Positions 1 to 11,158 of a stretch of DNA of 64,000 nucleotides are shown here, one piece after another. The position numbers and the translations under genes are program-made. How positions within the stretch are numbered: the stretch's first letter is position 1; each line of letters opens with the position of its first letter. The notes beneath the pieces were generated by a model, which had not been told where the DNA came from, did not search any database, and saw only the letters and a program-made list of their open reading frames with translations. The stretch lies in NCBI RefSeq assembly GCF_003025555.1, contig NZ_PYMH01000007.1, positions 1-64,000 on the forward strand. Direction: 5' to 3'. Source of the stretch: Photobacterium lutimaris. Lineage in GTDB: Bacteria; Pseudomonadota; Gammaproteobacteria; Enterobacterales; Vibrionaceae.

Positions 1-119
1 TGCTTGGCGACCATAGCATTATGGACCCACCTGATCCCATGCCGAACTCAGTAGTGAAACGTAATAGCGCCGATGGTAGTGTGGGGTCTCCCCATGTGAG
101 AGTAGGACATCGCCAGGCT
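1..119 (+). rRNA. rrf: 5S ribosomal RNA
   Basis: The first 119 bases match the vibrio-type 5S rRNA, with the conserved CCGAACTCAG loop and the closing GGACATCGCCAGGC end that pairs with the TGCTTGGCGACC start. It is the last rRNA gene of an rRNA operon whose 16S and 23S genes would lie just left of the window. The 5' end is at or very near base 1, so one or two bases may be missing. Confidence 0.95.
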
Positions 120-184
120 CCCAATTTAGATATTCATGTTGAACGATGGGTATCGGATAGAGACGAAAGTGTCTATCACCGTGT

Positions 185-261
185 GGAGCGGTAGTTCAGT
201 TGGTTAGAATACCGGCCTGTCACGCCGGGGGTCGCGGGTTCGAGTCCCGTCCGCTCCGCCA
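185..261 (+). tRNA. tRNA-Asp (anticodon GTC)
   Basis: A 77-base cloverleaf whose acceptor arms GGAGCGG and CCGCTCC pair, with a GTC anticodon in the loop CTGTCAC, a T-loop GGTTCGAGTCC and an encoded CCA end. It follows the 5S gene, the usual place for a distal tRNA-Asp in vibrio rRNA operons. Confidence 0.97.
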
Positions 262-297
262 CTTATTCAGACAGAGTTAAGTCTTTAAAATAACTAC

Positions 298-374
<77 letters not shown>

Positions 375-381
375 CATACGA

Positions 382-410
382 AGCCTCAGTCGAAAGACTG
401 GGGCTTTTTT
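382..410 (+). terminator. Terminator after first tRNA-Trp
   Basis: A ten-base stem AGCCTCAGTC / GACTGGGGCT with a GAAA loop, followed by a run of T. It ends the rRNA/tRNA transcript after the first tRNA-Trp. Confidence 0.88.
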
Positions 411-473
411 ACATCTGTTGCTTCTGTGAAGCAATGTTGGGAGAACTAGGCGTCCCCCTGGCTCGCCAGCTCT

Positions 474-548
474 GTCGAATCTCCGGAGTACCGGCCCTGT
501 CACCCCCTGCCACTTTCAAAGCTCTAGACTACGCGTCCCGGCAGAAAT
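474..548 (+). repeat. Copy 1 of the tRNA-Trp downstream repeat
   Basis: This 75-base stretch is closely matched at 898-972. Both hold GTCGAATCTCCGGAGT near the left end and CTCTAGACTACGCGTCCC near the right end. Together with the tRNA-Trp genes 424-427 bases apart, it shows that a unit of about 425 bases was duplicated in tandem and then diverged. The remaining sequence from 551 to 724 shows no gene or other signal that I can support. Confidence 0.85.
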
Positions 549-724
549 ACTGGAGCCTTTTTCGTATCTGCTACTTCTGCAATATCGTCTTGGTAAGCTA
601 GGATCTCTCCTCAATGTTGATACTTCCTTGGCAGTTGATTTTCCTATATTTATCAATGCTGTGACTCGGTTTGAGAAATTCCGTTTGATCTCCGGTGATT
701 TGGCAGTAGAATGAATAATAGATT

Positions 725-801
<77 letters not shown>

Positions 802-808
802 GATCTAA

Positions 809-837
809 AACCTCAGCAGAGATGCTGAGGTTTTTTT
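809..837 (+). terminator. Terminator after second tRNA-Trp
   Basis: Stem AACCTCAGCA / TGCTGAGGTT with a GAGA loop, followed by seven T. It is the counterpart of the terminator after the first tRNA-Trp, but the stem has been rebuilt with different base pairs. Confidence 0.88.
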
Positions 838-897
838 GTATCTGTCATTTTTCCAAAATGAAGTTGGAGTGGCCAGCCCGCTTGGAGCACCAGCCCG

Positions 898-972
898 GTC
901 GAATCTCCGGAGTGCCGGCCCAGTCTACCTCAGCCATCTTCAAGGCTCTAGACTACGCGTCCCGGCAGAAAT
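898..972 (+). repeat. Copy 2 of the tRNA-Trp downstream repeat
   Basis: Second copy of the 75-base repeat at 474-548, again about 100 bases beyond a tRNA-Trp gene. Between 973 and 1142 I see no gene. Confidence 0.85.
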
Positions 973-1142
973 CGTATGCGCAGTATTTAAGTTTTACTGC
1001 ATGCTGGCCTCAGGCTAGGCGTCTCCGTCTAAAGGCTGGGCTTTATTACGCCTGTGCTTTTGGCATCTAATAATTATTTTCGCTTGTTGTTCGTGGGGAT
1101 AAGCGATAGCATTTAGCCATTGTCATCGCCTAAAGCGTTGAC

Positions 1143-1193
1143 GGGTGATGGAGTTCCACCTTTAACCGCTCAACCGAGATAATGACTCCTGCT
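1143..1193 (+). ncRNA. Fluoride riboswitch (crcB motif)
   Basis: The aptamer has the hallmarks of the fluoride riboswitch: a P1 stem GGTG/CACC closing an ATGGAGTTC loop, and a downstream ATAATGACTCC segment whose ACTCC can form the pseudoknot with GGAGT in that loop. The order and spacing match the family consensus GGYGAUGR...RUGRYYCC. It lies 90 bases upstream of a CLC gene whose own features point to fluoride export, which supports the call. The region 1199-1276 behind it looks like the expression platform. Confidence 0.88.
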
Positions 1194-1198
1194 GTAGT

Positions 1199-1276
1199 AG
1201 GATAGATCCGTCTATGGTGGGGCTTGTTATTTGCCGTAGCATCTATCCTTGTGAGTAATCCCAGATAAAGATAGAT
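1199..1276 (+). promoter_or_regulatory. Expression platform of the fluoride riboswitch
   Basis: The heptamer GATAGAT occurs twice, at 1201-1207 right after the aptamer and at 1270-1276 next to the start codon of the CLC gene. A single complement ATCTATC lies between them at 1241-1247. It can pair with either copy but not both: pairing with the right copy would cover the ribosome binding region, and pairing with the left copy would free it. The sequence shows the competing pairs; the switching logic is inference. Confidence 0.55.
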
Positions 1277-1281
1277 ATGGT

Positions 1282-2649
1282 ATGGCGCATCCATTAAGTT
1301 CAAATCCTAAAATTTTCGTTCAAATCCTCCGTTGGACGCTTCTCATTATCCCCGTAGCCGTTATTGTCGGCTCGCTGAATGCCTTTTTCCTGTGGATCCT
1401 CAGTGTTGCGACTGCAACTCGTATCGATAATCCATGGCTTATATATCTTTTGCCGTTGGCTGGTTTAGTGATTGTTTACTGCTACCGCAATTTAGGGAAA
1501 AACTCCGAGGGCGGTAATAACCTTATCATGGATGAAATCCATGAACCCGGTGCCGGGATCCCAGCCCGTATGGCTCCCTTGGTCTTGATTACAACGGTGA
1601 TCACCCACCTATTCGGTGGGTCGGCAGGCCGTGAGGGAACGGCCGTGCAAATTGGCGGGGCTTCTACTCATTGGCTAGCACGTAAATTTAAGCTGAATGA
1701 GTCTGACACTCGGCTTATTCTTATTGCCGGTGTAGCCGCTGGCTTTGGGGCTGTATTCGGCACCCCGATGACTGGCGCTATTTTTGCCCTTGAGGTATTG
1801 GCGATAGGCCGTTTGCGCTACGATGCGATAATTCCCGCCTTATTCGCTGCAATTTTGGCAGATGTTGTCTGCTCGGCTTGGGGCGTGCACCATACTCACT
1901 ACCGCATCGATTTCCTTGAAAATATCACCTTGTTTGAGCATGCCGTCAAAGTGGACTTGTGGATGATCGCCAAAATTGTGATTGCTGCCGTTGCATTTGG
2001 CTTGGCGGGTTATTTGTTCGGTGAGCTGACCCATGCTTTCAAAGATATCTTTAAGGCAACCCTGAAAAATCCGTATTTGATTGTGGTCGTCGGGGGTTTG
2101 ATCGTCATTGGTGCTGTGCAGCTCATTGGTAACTATGACTATATCGGTCTGGGTGTTTACTCGAGCCGAGAAGGTGGTGTCAGTATCTTAACCGCTTTCC
2201 AGGAGGGTGGTGCCGAATGGTACAGCTGGTTAATCAAGCTGTTGTTGACAGCTGTCACCCTGGCCGCCGGTTATAAGGGCGGCGAGGTTACACCACTGTT
2301 TTTTGTTGGCGCAACATTGGGTAATACCATGGCTTGGGTGCTTGGTGCCCCTGTTGATTTGTTTGCTGCTTTGGGTTTCTTGGCGGTATTTGCCGCGGCA
2401 ACCAATACGCCACTGGCTTGTACCATTATGGGGGTTGAGCTGTTTGGAGCCGAGCACATGTTGTATTTTGCCATTGCGTGCTATACCGCTTATTTCTTCA
2501 GTGGCCACACCGGGATCTATTCATCGCAGCGAGTGGCGGTACCTAAGCTGCTTGACTTGGATGGTGCGCCGAAGATTACCCATAAACTGGGTGAGTTGAG
2601 AGAAACCCATTCCTCATTGCTTAAATCACTTGTGAAGCGCTTCAAATAA
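1282..2649 (+). CDS. clcF: CLC-F type fluoride/proton antiporter
   Basis: A 455-residue inner-membrane protein of the CLC family without CBS domains. Conserved CLC elements are visible: the helix-N-terminal motif here written GAGIP (residues 90-94) where chloride transporters have GSGIP, and the gating-glutamate motif GREGT (116-120, Glu118) where chloride transporters have GREGP. Loss of the anion-coordinating serine and the GREGT form are features of the fluoride-exporting CLC-F branch. The fluoride riboswitch upstream independently indicates the substrate. The protein would expel fluoride in exchange for protons and so protect enolase and pyrophosphatase. The ATG at 1282 is preceded by an AAAG-type weak ribosome site. 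A generic chloride channel remains the alternative. Confidence 0.85.
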   Translation: MAHPLSSNPKIFVQILRWTLLIIPVAVIVGSLNAFFLWILSVATATRIDNPWLIYLLPLAGLVIVYCYRNLGKNSEGGNNLIMDEIHEPGAGIPARMAPLVLITTVITHLFGGSAGREGTAVQIGGASTHWLARKFKLNESDTRLILIAGVAAGFGAVFGTPMTGAIFALEVLAIGRLRYDAIIPALFAAILADVVCSAWGVHHTHYRIDFLENITLFEHAVKVDLWMIAKIVIAAVAFGLAGYLFGELTHAFKDIFKATLKNPYLIVVVGGLIVIGAVQLIGNYDYIGLGVYSSREGGVSILTAFQEGGAEWYSWLIKLLLTAVTLAAGYKGGEVTPLFFVGATLGNTMAWVLGAPVDLFAALGFLAVFAAATNTPLACTIMGVELFGAEHMLYFAIACYTAYFFSGHTGIYSSQRVAVPKLLDLDGAPKITHKLGELRETHSSLLKSLVKRFK

Positions 2650-2725
2650 TTTTGTTTGAACGAGGCTTGTGATGCAAAGGTATTAATGTTTTTGCCAATT
2701 CAGTATTAATTTTATGGGTTCCGCC

Positions 2726-2754
2726 TTGCTGATGCTGAGCCCCTTTCATATACT
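2726..2754 (+). promoter_or_regulatory. Probable promoter of the thi operon
   Basis: TTGCTG at 2726-2731 and TATACT at 2749-2754 are separated by 17 bases and lie about ten bases upstream of the TPP riboswitch. They fit a sigma-70 promoter that would start the transcript just before the aptamer. This is a pattern match only. Confidence 0.5.
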
Positions 2755-2764
2755 GCTAATTCAA

Positions 2765-4898
<2,134 letters not shown>

Positions 4899-4899
<1 letters not shown>

Positions 4900-6128
4900 T
4901 GAACGCGTTGTGTTTACCCGACCACTTAGCGCCATTGCTGATGCACATTGAGCCATTGTTGGCAGCCGCCGACAAATACCAGCTCGGTGAGGCCGTGAGT
5001 ATGGAGTGGAGCGGATCGGAGGTGGTAGACATTCACCAAGAAGGCGTGGCCTTCGCGGTGGCGTTTAATCCGTCCGAAGCGATGACTCAGGGGATAGAGG
5101 TACGTGATCAGTGGATCGCCCCTTACCCATCACTGGCAGAGATGCAGCAGCAGGTGGCGGAGAATCCGGCACTGGTTGTTTGTGGGCTACCGACAGAGCG
5201 AGGCTGTGTCGATATGTGGCACCATCTCGGTGAAGCCCGGGCTGTGTATTGTCATCATGCCGGCGCCAGTGAGCCGCAGCGTGCGATGTTGCTGGCTGCT
5301 CTGGCGTTGGACTATCCACTGGAAGATGCGGTAACCCTGTCGCGCGCCCATGCCCGTGGCTATTTGGAAAGTCACTCGGATGGTTATGGGGAAACCGGCT
5401 GGCCAGTGGTGCGCTCGCTTTTCCCGCGTCCACTGACTGTCAACCATCCAGAAAGCAGCGAGCTTGGTTGGGTAAGCAAAGAAGTGGCCGTAGCACCGTT
5501 TGCCTCGGTCGAACGCAATAAGTTGGCGCTGTATCCGGTTGTCGATACTGCTGATTGGGTAATCCGCTTGCTCGATTTGGGGGTGAAGACGACCCAGCTA
5601 CGGATCAAAGATCCATCAGAGCCAACATTGCCTGCGCAGATCGCCAGTATTGTGGCAGCCGGCAAGCAACATGGTGCGCAGGTCTTTGTAAATGATTACT
5701 GGCAGTTGGCTATCGATAACCAAGCTTATGGTGTTCATCTGGGGCAGGAAGATTTGGAAACGGCCGATCTGGCGGCAATCCAACAGGCTGGACTTCGTCT
5801 TGGCCTTTCAACCCATGGTTACTACGAGATCCTGCGGGCGGCAGAATTTGCCCCAAGCTATATTGCATTGGGCCATATCTTCCCTACCACAACCAAAGAC
5901 ATGCCATCCAAACCGCAGGGGTTGAACCGTCTAGCGCTATATCAGAAGTTGATTGGCGATGCGTTCCCGACTGTCGCGATTGGCGGTATTGATTTATCGC
6001 GAGCCGAGCGGGTATGGCGTACTGGGGTGAGCAGTGTGGCGGTGGTACGAGCCATTACCCAAGCGGATGATCCGGCACAGGCGGTCGCAGCATTTGATGA
6101 CATCTTGGTCCGTAACCCAGCCGAATAG
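4899..6128 (+). CDS. thiE: Thiamine phosphate synthase ThiE with extra N-terminal region
   Basis: The C-terminal half (about 207-405) is a complete ThiE domain, which joins the pyrimidine diphosphate and thiazole phosphate. It shows QLRIKD (233-238), the ND pair (265-266), GLSTH (302-306), the GHIFPTTTK diphosphate-binding loop (325-333) and AIGGI (360-364). The first 200 residues are not part of a normal ThiE. Their segment around 125-155 ([20 protein letters not shown]) resembles the C-terminal helices of ThiD kinases, but I see no kinase nucleotide site, so this half may be a degenerate ThiD-like domain. It overlaps thiC by one base, which suggests translational coupling. ThiE activity is firm; the N-terminal role is unknown. 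Confidence 0.93.
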
Positions 6129-6138
6129 GGAGGAAATC

Positions 6139-6900
6139 ATGCTCAGTGATCAGGAATTTCTTCGCTATAACCGTCAGATCATGCTGCCGCAGATCGGTGA
6201 GTCTGGTCAGCAGTCATTGGCCAACGCTCAGGTGTTGTTGGTTGGTGCGGGCGGCTTGGGATCGGCGGCGGCTCTGTACCTTGCCGGTGCTGGGATCGGG
6301 AATCTGGTGATTGCCGATGATGACACTGTTGATAGTTCTAACTTGCAACGCCAGGTGGTTTACCGCGATAGCGATCAAGGCAAAGCAAAGGCTGAGATGG
6401 CAGCAGAGCAACTGCAGGCGTTTAACCCGTACATTCGTATCCGGGCCGTTAAGGCTCGATTAGCTGCTCAGCGGTTGGCGATGGAAGTCTCGTTGGCTGA
6501 TGTGGTCCTTGATTGCTCCGATAATCTAGAGACACGCTACGCTGTCAACCAAGCCTGTTTCAAGACCAACACACCGCTGATCTCAGGGGCGGCTATTCGT
6601 TGGCAGGGGCAACTGATGGCATTTGATTTTCGCCAGGGTAAGGGGCCGTGTTACCACTGTTTATTCCCGCGCCAGACAGGGGCCGTTGACGAGCCGCAGA
6701 ATTGCAGTAACTCAGGCATTGCCGGCCCGGTGGTAGGCACTGTGGGTACCTTGCAGGCACTGGAAACCATTAAATTACTGACCGGTGCAGGCGAAGTGGG
6801 CTTTGGCTCCCTACGCCAGTTCGATGGTCTGACGATGGGCTGGCAAGCCTTTCAATTACCGACAGATAGATCGTGCCCAGTTTGCGGGACGGGAGAATAA
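6139..6900 (+). CDS. thiF: Sulfur carrier protein adenylyltransferase ThiF
   Basis: E1-like enzyme that adenylates the C-terminal glycine of ThiS so that it can accept sulfur for thiazole formation. The 253-residue protein has the ATP-binding GAGGLGS loop at 36-42, the conserved R-x-x-N-R type arginine region near the N-terminus (YNRQI), DCSDN around 133, and two CxxC pairs (CYHC and CPVC) that bind zinc in this family. An in-frame start exists at 6034, but it lies inside thiE. The ATG at 6139 has a strong AGGGAGGAAA ribosome site and matches the family start. Confidence 0.95.
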   Translation: MLSDQEFLRYNRQIMLPQIGESGQQSLANAQVLLVGAGGLGSAAALYLAGAGIGNLVIADDDTVDSSNLQRQVVYRDSDQGKAKAEMAAEQLQAFNPYIRIRAVKARLAAQRLAMEVSLADVVLDCSDNLETRYAVNQACFKTNTPLISGAAIRWQGQLMAFDFRQGKGPCYHCLFPRQTGAVDEPQNCSNSGIAGPVVGTVGTLQALETIKLLTGAGEVGFGSLRQFDGLTMGWQAFQLPTDRSCPVCGTGE

Positions 6901-6907
6901 AACCACT

Positions 6908-7126
6908 ATGACAACAGCAACTCTGATCCAAGTCCGGGTCAATGATAAACCGGTGGAGGTGCCTGAAGGGCAGTCTCTCAATGCCCTGCTGATCCAACTG
7001 GATATGCCGCTTCAGGCCACTGCGGTTGCAATTAATGAAGATATCGTGGCCCGTAGTGAGTGGGACACAACAATACTAAGCACCGGCGATCGCATCGCCC
7101 TGTTCCAAGCGATTGCAGGAGGATAA
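6908..7126 (+). CDS. thiS: Sulfur carrier protein ThiS
   Basis: A 72-residue ubiquitin-like protein that carries sulfur as a C-terminal thiocarboxylate to ThiG. It ends in the required Gly-Gly (IAGG) and has the typical VNDKPVEVPEG start. It sits seven bases after thiF, its activating enzyme, and its stop codon directly abuts the thiG start, so the three proteins are probably made in step. Confidence 0.95.
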   Translation: MTTATLIQVRVNDKPVEVPEGQSLNALLIQLDMPLQATAVAINEDIVARSEWDTTILSTGDRIALFQAIAGG

Positions 7127-7897
7127 ATGCTAACTATCGCTGATAAGACGTTCTCGTCACGCCTGTTTACCGGCACCGGTAAGTATGCCAGCCGCCACGC
7201 TATGGCGGAATCGATCATTGCCTCTGGCTCTGAGTTGGTCACCATGGCCCTCAAACGTGTGGATATCGAAAGCCGTGATGATGATATTCTCGCGCCGCTG
7301 GTCGGGGCCGGGGTCAATTTGTTGCCAAATACTTCCGGTGCCAAAAATGCCAAAGAAGCCGTATTCGCGGCCAAACTGGCCCGTGAAGCTCTGGGGACCA
7401 ATTGGCTGAAGCTGGAAATCCACCCTGATCCTAAGTACTTGATGCCCGATCCGATTGAGACCCTGGCGGCTGCCGAGGAGCTGGTGCGCGAAGGCTTTAT
7501 TGTCCTCCCTTATTGCCATGCCGATCCGGTACTGTGTAAGCGTTTGGAAGAAGTCGGTTGTGCGGCCGTCATGCCATTGGGGGCACCGATTGGTTCCAAC
7601 AAAGGGCTGGCCTCGCGTGATTTTCTTGAAATCATCATTGATCAGGCCAGGGTACCTGTGATTGTTGATGCCGGTATTGGCGCGCCGTCCCATGCTGCTG
7701 AAGCGATGGAGATGGGGGCTGATGCGGTATTGGTGAACACGGCGATAGCGGCAGCGGCTGATCCGATTGTGATGGGGCGTGCCTTTAAGCTTGCCGTCGA
7801 GAGTGGCCGGATGGCGTATGAAGCGGGTTTGGCGGGGACGGTTAACCATGCCATTGCCTCTAGCCCTTTAACTGCTTTCTTGGATCAGTCTGCTTAA
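7127..7897 (+). CDS. thiG: Thiazole synthase ThiG
   Basis: A 256-residue TIM-barrel enzyme that condenses deoxyxylulose phosphate, dehydroglycine and ThiS-bound sulfur into the thiazole ring. Lys95 in WLKLE corresponds to the Schiff-base lysine of the family. The phosphate-binding region [18 protein letters not shown] and the NTAIA segment are intact. Its ATG begins on the base after the thiS stop, with the ribosome site GCAGGAGG inside the end of thiS. Confidence 0.96.
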   Translation: MLTIADKTFSSRLFTGTGKYASRHAMAESIIASGSELVTMALKRVDIESRDDDILAPLVGAGVNLLPNTSGAKNAKEAVFAAKLAREALGTNWLKLEIHPDPKYLMPDPIETLAAAEELVREGFIVLPYCHADPVLCKRLEEVGCAAVMPLGAPIGSNKGLASRDFLEIIIDQARVPVIVDAGIGAPSHAAEAMEMGADAVLVNTAIAAAADPIVMGRAFKLAVESGRMAYEAGLAGTVNHAIASSPLTAFLDQSA

Positions 7898-7907
7898 GGA
7901 GCCTGCG

Positions 7908-9020
7908 ATGAGTTTCGTTGATGAGTGGAAGCAGCTTGATTGGGATGATATCCGGCTGTCGATCTATGGTAAGACGGCGGCGGATGTTGAGCGGGCACTG
8001 TGCAAACCCAAGCGTGATTTGGATGATTTCAAAGCGCTGATCTCGCCGGCGGCAGAACCTTATCTCGAGCAGATGGCACAGCAGTCGGCGGCGCTGACCC
8101 GCAAGCGCTTCGGGCATACGGTGTCGTTTTACATTCCGTTATACCTATCCAACCTGTGTGCCAATGCGTGTACCTACTGCGGTTTCTCCATGGAAAACCG
8201 CATTAAGCGCCGCACCCTGAATATGGCTGAAATTGAGCGTGAATGTGAGGCAATCAAAGCCAAGCAGTTCGACAGTATCCTGTTGGTGACCGGTGAGCAT
8301 GAGCGTAAAGTCGGGATGGAATACTTTCGAGAAGCCCTGCCAGCGATTAAATCCCATTTCAGCTATTTGGCAATGGAAGTCCAGCCGTTGGAGCAGGATG
8401 AATATGCTGAGCTGAAAACCCTCGGCTTGGATGCGGTGATGGTTTATCAGGAAACCTACAGTGCGCCGACTTACGCCCAGCACCATTTGCGCGGCAACAA
8501 GATGGACTTTGAGTACCGGTTGGCCACGCCTGATCGCTTGGCAAAAGCAGGGATTGATAAGATTGGGATCGGCGCACTGATTGGCCTTGAAGAGTGGCGT
8601 ACTGACTGCTTCTTTGCCGCTGCGCACCTTGACTATCTTGAGCGTGCCTACTGGCAAACACGGTATTCGATTTCCTTCCCGCGTCTGCGTCCGTGTGAAG
8701 GTGGCTTGCAGCCCAAATCGGTGATGAATGATCGCCAATTGGTGCAGCTGATCTGTGCCTACCGGTTGTTTAATCCTGAGGTTGAGCTGTCGCTGTCGAC
8801 CCGAGAATCGGCACAGTTCCGAGATAATGTGCTGCCATTGGGGATCACCACCATGTCGGCCGAGTCCAAGACCCAACCGGGGGGGTATGCTGACGATGTA
8901 CCGGAGTTGGAGCAGTTTGCGATCAGTGATGAGCGCCCGGCAGTCGACGTCGCCGCAGCGGTCAAGCAGCGTGGCTTCGAGGTGGTGTGGAAGGACTGGC
9001 ACCACGCGTATTCGGGCTAA
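7908..9020 (+). CDS. thiH: 2-iminoacetate synthase ThiH
   Basis: Radical-SAM tyrosine lyase that supplies dehydroglycine (2-iminoacetate) to ThiG. The cluster motif CANACTYC gives Cys84, Cys88 and Cys91. The 370-residue length is normal. It is the last gene of the operon. The presence of ThiH rather than the oxidase ThiO means thiazole formation here uses tyrosine and suits anaerobic growth. A terminator follows at 9147-9182. Confidence 0.96.
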   Translation: MSFVDEWKQLDWDDIRLSIYGKTAADVERALCKPKRDLDDFKALISPAAEPYLEQMAQQSAALTRKRFGHTVSFYIPLYLSNLCANACTYCGFSMENRIKRRTLNMAEIERECEAIKAKQFDSILLVTGEHERKVGMEYFREALPAIKSHFSYLAMEVQPLEQDEYAELKTLGLDAVMVYQETYSAPTYAQHHLRGNKMDFEYRLATPDRLAKAGIDKIGIGALIGLEEWRTDCFFAAAHLDYLERAYWQTRYSISFPRLRPCEGGLQPKSVMNDRQLVQLICAYRLFNPEVELSLSTRESAQFRDNVLPLGITTMSAESKTQPGGYADDVPELEQFAISDERPAVDVAAAVKQRGFEVVWKDWHHAYSG

Positions 9021-9033
9021 CAGGCAGTGAGTA

Positions 9034-9109
9034 TTTGGCGCTATACCTGCATCGAAAGTGCTCATTGATAGTTATAAACTCTGCGCTCTCACTTTGCTCT
9101 AGCGCCAAA
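9034..9109. repeat. Dispersed palindromic-ended repeat, copy A
   Basis: A 76-base element bounded by perfect inverted repeats TTTGGCGCTA (9034-9043) and TAGCGCCAAA (9100-9109). Its core TGCATCGAAAGTGCTCATTGAT at 9048-9069 and the following AACTC.GCGCT segment recur at 28822-28880. It lies between the convergent genes thiH and the aminopeptidase, which is typical of small non-coding dispersed repeats. Confidence 0.7.
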
Positions 9110-9146
9110 CGCTACACAGCTAAGATCGAATGGTTTAAAGATAAAA

Positions 9147-9182
9147 AAACGCCCGCACAGATTATCTGTGCGGGCGTTTTTC
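9147..9182 (+). terminator. Terminator between thiH and the aminopeptidase
   Basis: AAAAAACGCCCGCACAGA / TCTGTGCGGGCGTTTTT forms a long stem with T runs on both strands, so it can serve both convergent transcripts. Confidence 0.92.
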
Positions 9183-9217
9183 ATTTTGTTGTTAGCGTTA
9201 TGTCATCAACGCGGTGA

Positions 9218-11005
9218 TTAACGCGTTAGCGGTGCTGTGGCCTGCTCTAGCCATGCCAGATCATCGCCTTGCAGCGATGGGCTCAGCACATCGAAAACGC
9301 TCTGGTGGTAGGTGTTCAGCCAGCTAAGCTCTGCATCAGTCATCAGTGCCAGATCAACCAAGCGACGGTCAATAGGGGCACGGGTCAGAGACTCGAAGCC
9401 CATCACGGTCATGTCACCGGCGGTTTCCACTTCCACAACCAGCTCCAGGTTTTCGATGCGGATCCCGAACGCATCAGCGCGGTAGTAGCCCGGTTCGTTC
9501 GACAGCACCATACCCGGTAGCAGGGCGGTTGGATTGTGTACTTTAGCGATACGCTGCGGGCCTTCGTGGACACTCAGGAAGTGGCCGACACCATGGCCGG
9601 TACCGTGGTCGTAATCAAAGCCATAGGCCCATAGGTGCTGACGCGCAAGGGCATCAAGTTGTGAACCTGTGGTGCCTTTCGGGAAACGGGCCGACGCCAA
9701 GCCGATATGGCCTTTTAATACCAGGGTGAAGGTTTGCTTTACCTCATTGCCCGGCTCGCCGATGGCGATTGTGCGGGTGATGTCGGTCGTGCCGTCTGGG
9801 TACTGGCCGCCCGAATCCACCAGGTAGACATTGTCCATCTCCAGTACGCTTGGCTCTGGTTGGTTATTGTGGTTGTAGTGACACATGGCGGCGTTGCCAG
9901 CAGCGGCCGAAATCGTATCGAAGCTGACATCGGTACAACGGCTGTCTTCGCTGCGGAATTGCCACAGTTTGTCCGACAGAGTGCCTTCGTCCAGTAGGTT
10001 GCCCTGTGCGACTTGGCTATCCACCCAGGCGAGGAACTTGCTGACTGCCACGCCATCGCGGATATGGCAGGCCTTCATGCCGGCAATTTCCGTTGGGTTC
10101 TTGGCGGCTTTCGGCAGCAGGCAAGGATCGGCGGCTTCCAGTAGTGTGGCATCGGCATCACGCAAGGTTTGGCTGGCCCAGGCATTGCTGGTGGCCGGAT
10201 CAACCAACACGGTTTTGCCTGAAAGTTGCTGGAGGCCAGCTTCCAGAGCGTCAGGGGCATTGACGCGTACGCCTTCGCCAACATGGGCGGTGAAGCCTCC
10301 TGGCAAACGGCTTGGGTCAATATAGAAATCCACGCTTTGATCGGCATGAAGTAGCGCCGTTGATAGCAGAACCGGCAGGCTCGGTACATCGCTACCACGG
10401 ATGTTAAGCAACCAAGCAATGCTGTCGAGCTGGGTCAGCAGTACCGCATCGGCTTTTTGTTGGGTGAGCTCGGCGGCAATCCGTGCTCGCTTGTCGCTGC
10501 TGCTCTGGCCGACAAAATCCAGTCCCATCAATTTGGCTTGCGACAAGGTCGCAGCTGGGCGGTCGGACCAAAAGAGCTCGATGGGGTTGTCGCTAATGCT
10601 GACCAGCTCCAATTCACCCGCAACTTGCGCTTGGGTGCGAGTCAGCCAAGCGGCGCTGTGCAGGCGTGGGTCGATAGCCACTTTGCTGTTCGGTGCCAGG
10701 TTGTCCAATGCCCATTGTACCGGCGGCTCATCAATCAGGTGGCGGTATTCGTAGACATCACCCGGTACCTGCTTGCGAACTTGGACCACATAGCGGCCGT
10801 CGACAAACATGGCTGCCTTATCGCGGGCAATCACAGCCATACCCGCCGAGCCGGTAAAGCCGGTCGCCCAGTGCAGGCGCTCGTTATGGGCCGGGATATA
10901 TTCGCCCAGATATTCATCTTCGTGGGGGATCAAAAGGGCGTCGAGCTGGTTTGCTTCCAGCCACTGGCGGATCTGCGCGACGCGTTGCGAGATAACTGCT
11001 TGCAT
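9218..11005 (-). CDS. Xaa-Pro aminopeptidase, M24B family
   Basis: A 595-residue cytosolic metallopeptidase of the long APP1 type, which removes an N-terminal residue preceding proline. It has the three-part architecture of the family: two creatinase-like N-terminal domains (about 1-310) and a pita-bread catalytic domain (about 315-540). Metal-ligand segments are present: LVDSGGQYPDGTTDITRT with both aspartates, GTGHGVGHFLSVHEG with the histidines, SNEPGYY and IRIENLE with the glutamates. It is longer than E. coli PepP (about 440 residues) and resembles the eukaryote-like form. It stands alone, transcribed toward thiH. Confidence 0.92.
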   Translation of the reverse strand: MQAVISQRVAQIRQWLEANQLDALLIPHEDEYLGEYIPAHNERLHWATGFTGSAGMAVIARDKAAMFVDGRYVVQVRKQVPGDVYEYRHLIDEPPVQWALDNLAPNSKVAIDPRLHSAAWLTRTQAQVAGELELVSISDNPIELFWSDRPAATLSQAKLMGLDFVGQSSSDKRARIAAELTQQKADAVLLTQLDSIAWLLNIRGSDVPSLPVLLSTALLHADQSVDFYIDPSRLPGGFTAHVGEGVRVNAPDALEAGLQQLSGKTVLVDPATSNAWASQTLRDADATLLEAADPCLLPKAAKNPTEIAGMKACHIRDGVAVSKFLAWVDSQVAQGNLLDEGTLSDKLWQFRSEDSRCTDVSFDTISAAAGNAAMCHYNHNNQPEPSVLEMDNVYLVDSGGQYPDGTTDITRTIAIGEPGNEVKQTFTLVLKGHIGLASARFPKGTTGSQLDALARQHLWAYGFDYDHGTGHGVGHFLSVHEGPQRIAKVHNPTALLPGMVLSNEPGYYRADAFGIRIENLELVVEVETAGDMTVMGFESLTRAPIDRRLVDLALMTDAELSWLNTYHQSVFDVLSPSLQGDDLAWLEQATAPLTR

Positions 11006-11056
11006 GGGTGTATTTTTCCTTTCACTAAGTCACCGTCCGTGTGACGGCTATGAGGG

Positions 11057-11121
11057 CAGCCTGAATAACAAATACCCCTGTTCCCCGTGGGGAAAACAGG
11101 AAATGTTGGCTGTTCAGGCTG
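11057..11121. repeat. Nested hairpin upstream of the aminopeptidase
   Basis: An outer pair CAGCCTGAA (11057-11065) / TTCAGGCTG (11113-11121) encloses an inner pair CCTGTTCCCC (11077-11086) / GGGGAAAACAGG (11089-11100). On the minus strand it lies between the LysR gene and the aminopeptidase start, so it may terminate the LysR transcript or form a leader structure. No clear T run follows. Confidence 0.5.
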
Positions 11122-11158
11122 ATCTCCCTAAATTAGCGCTTTTGTGTAATAGCTGCAA

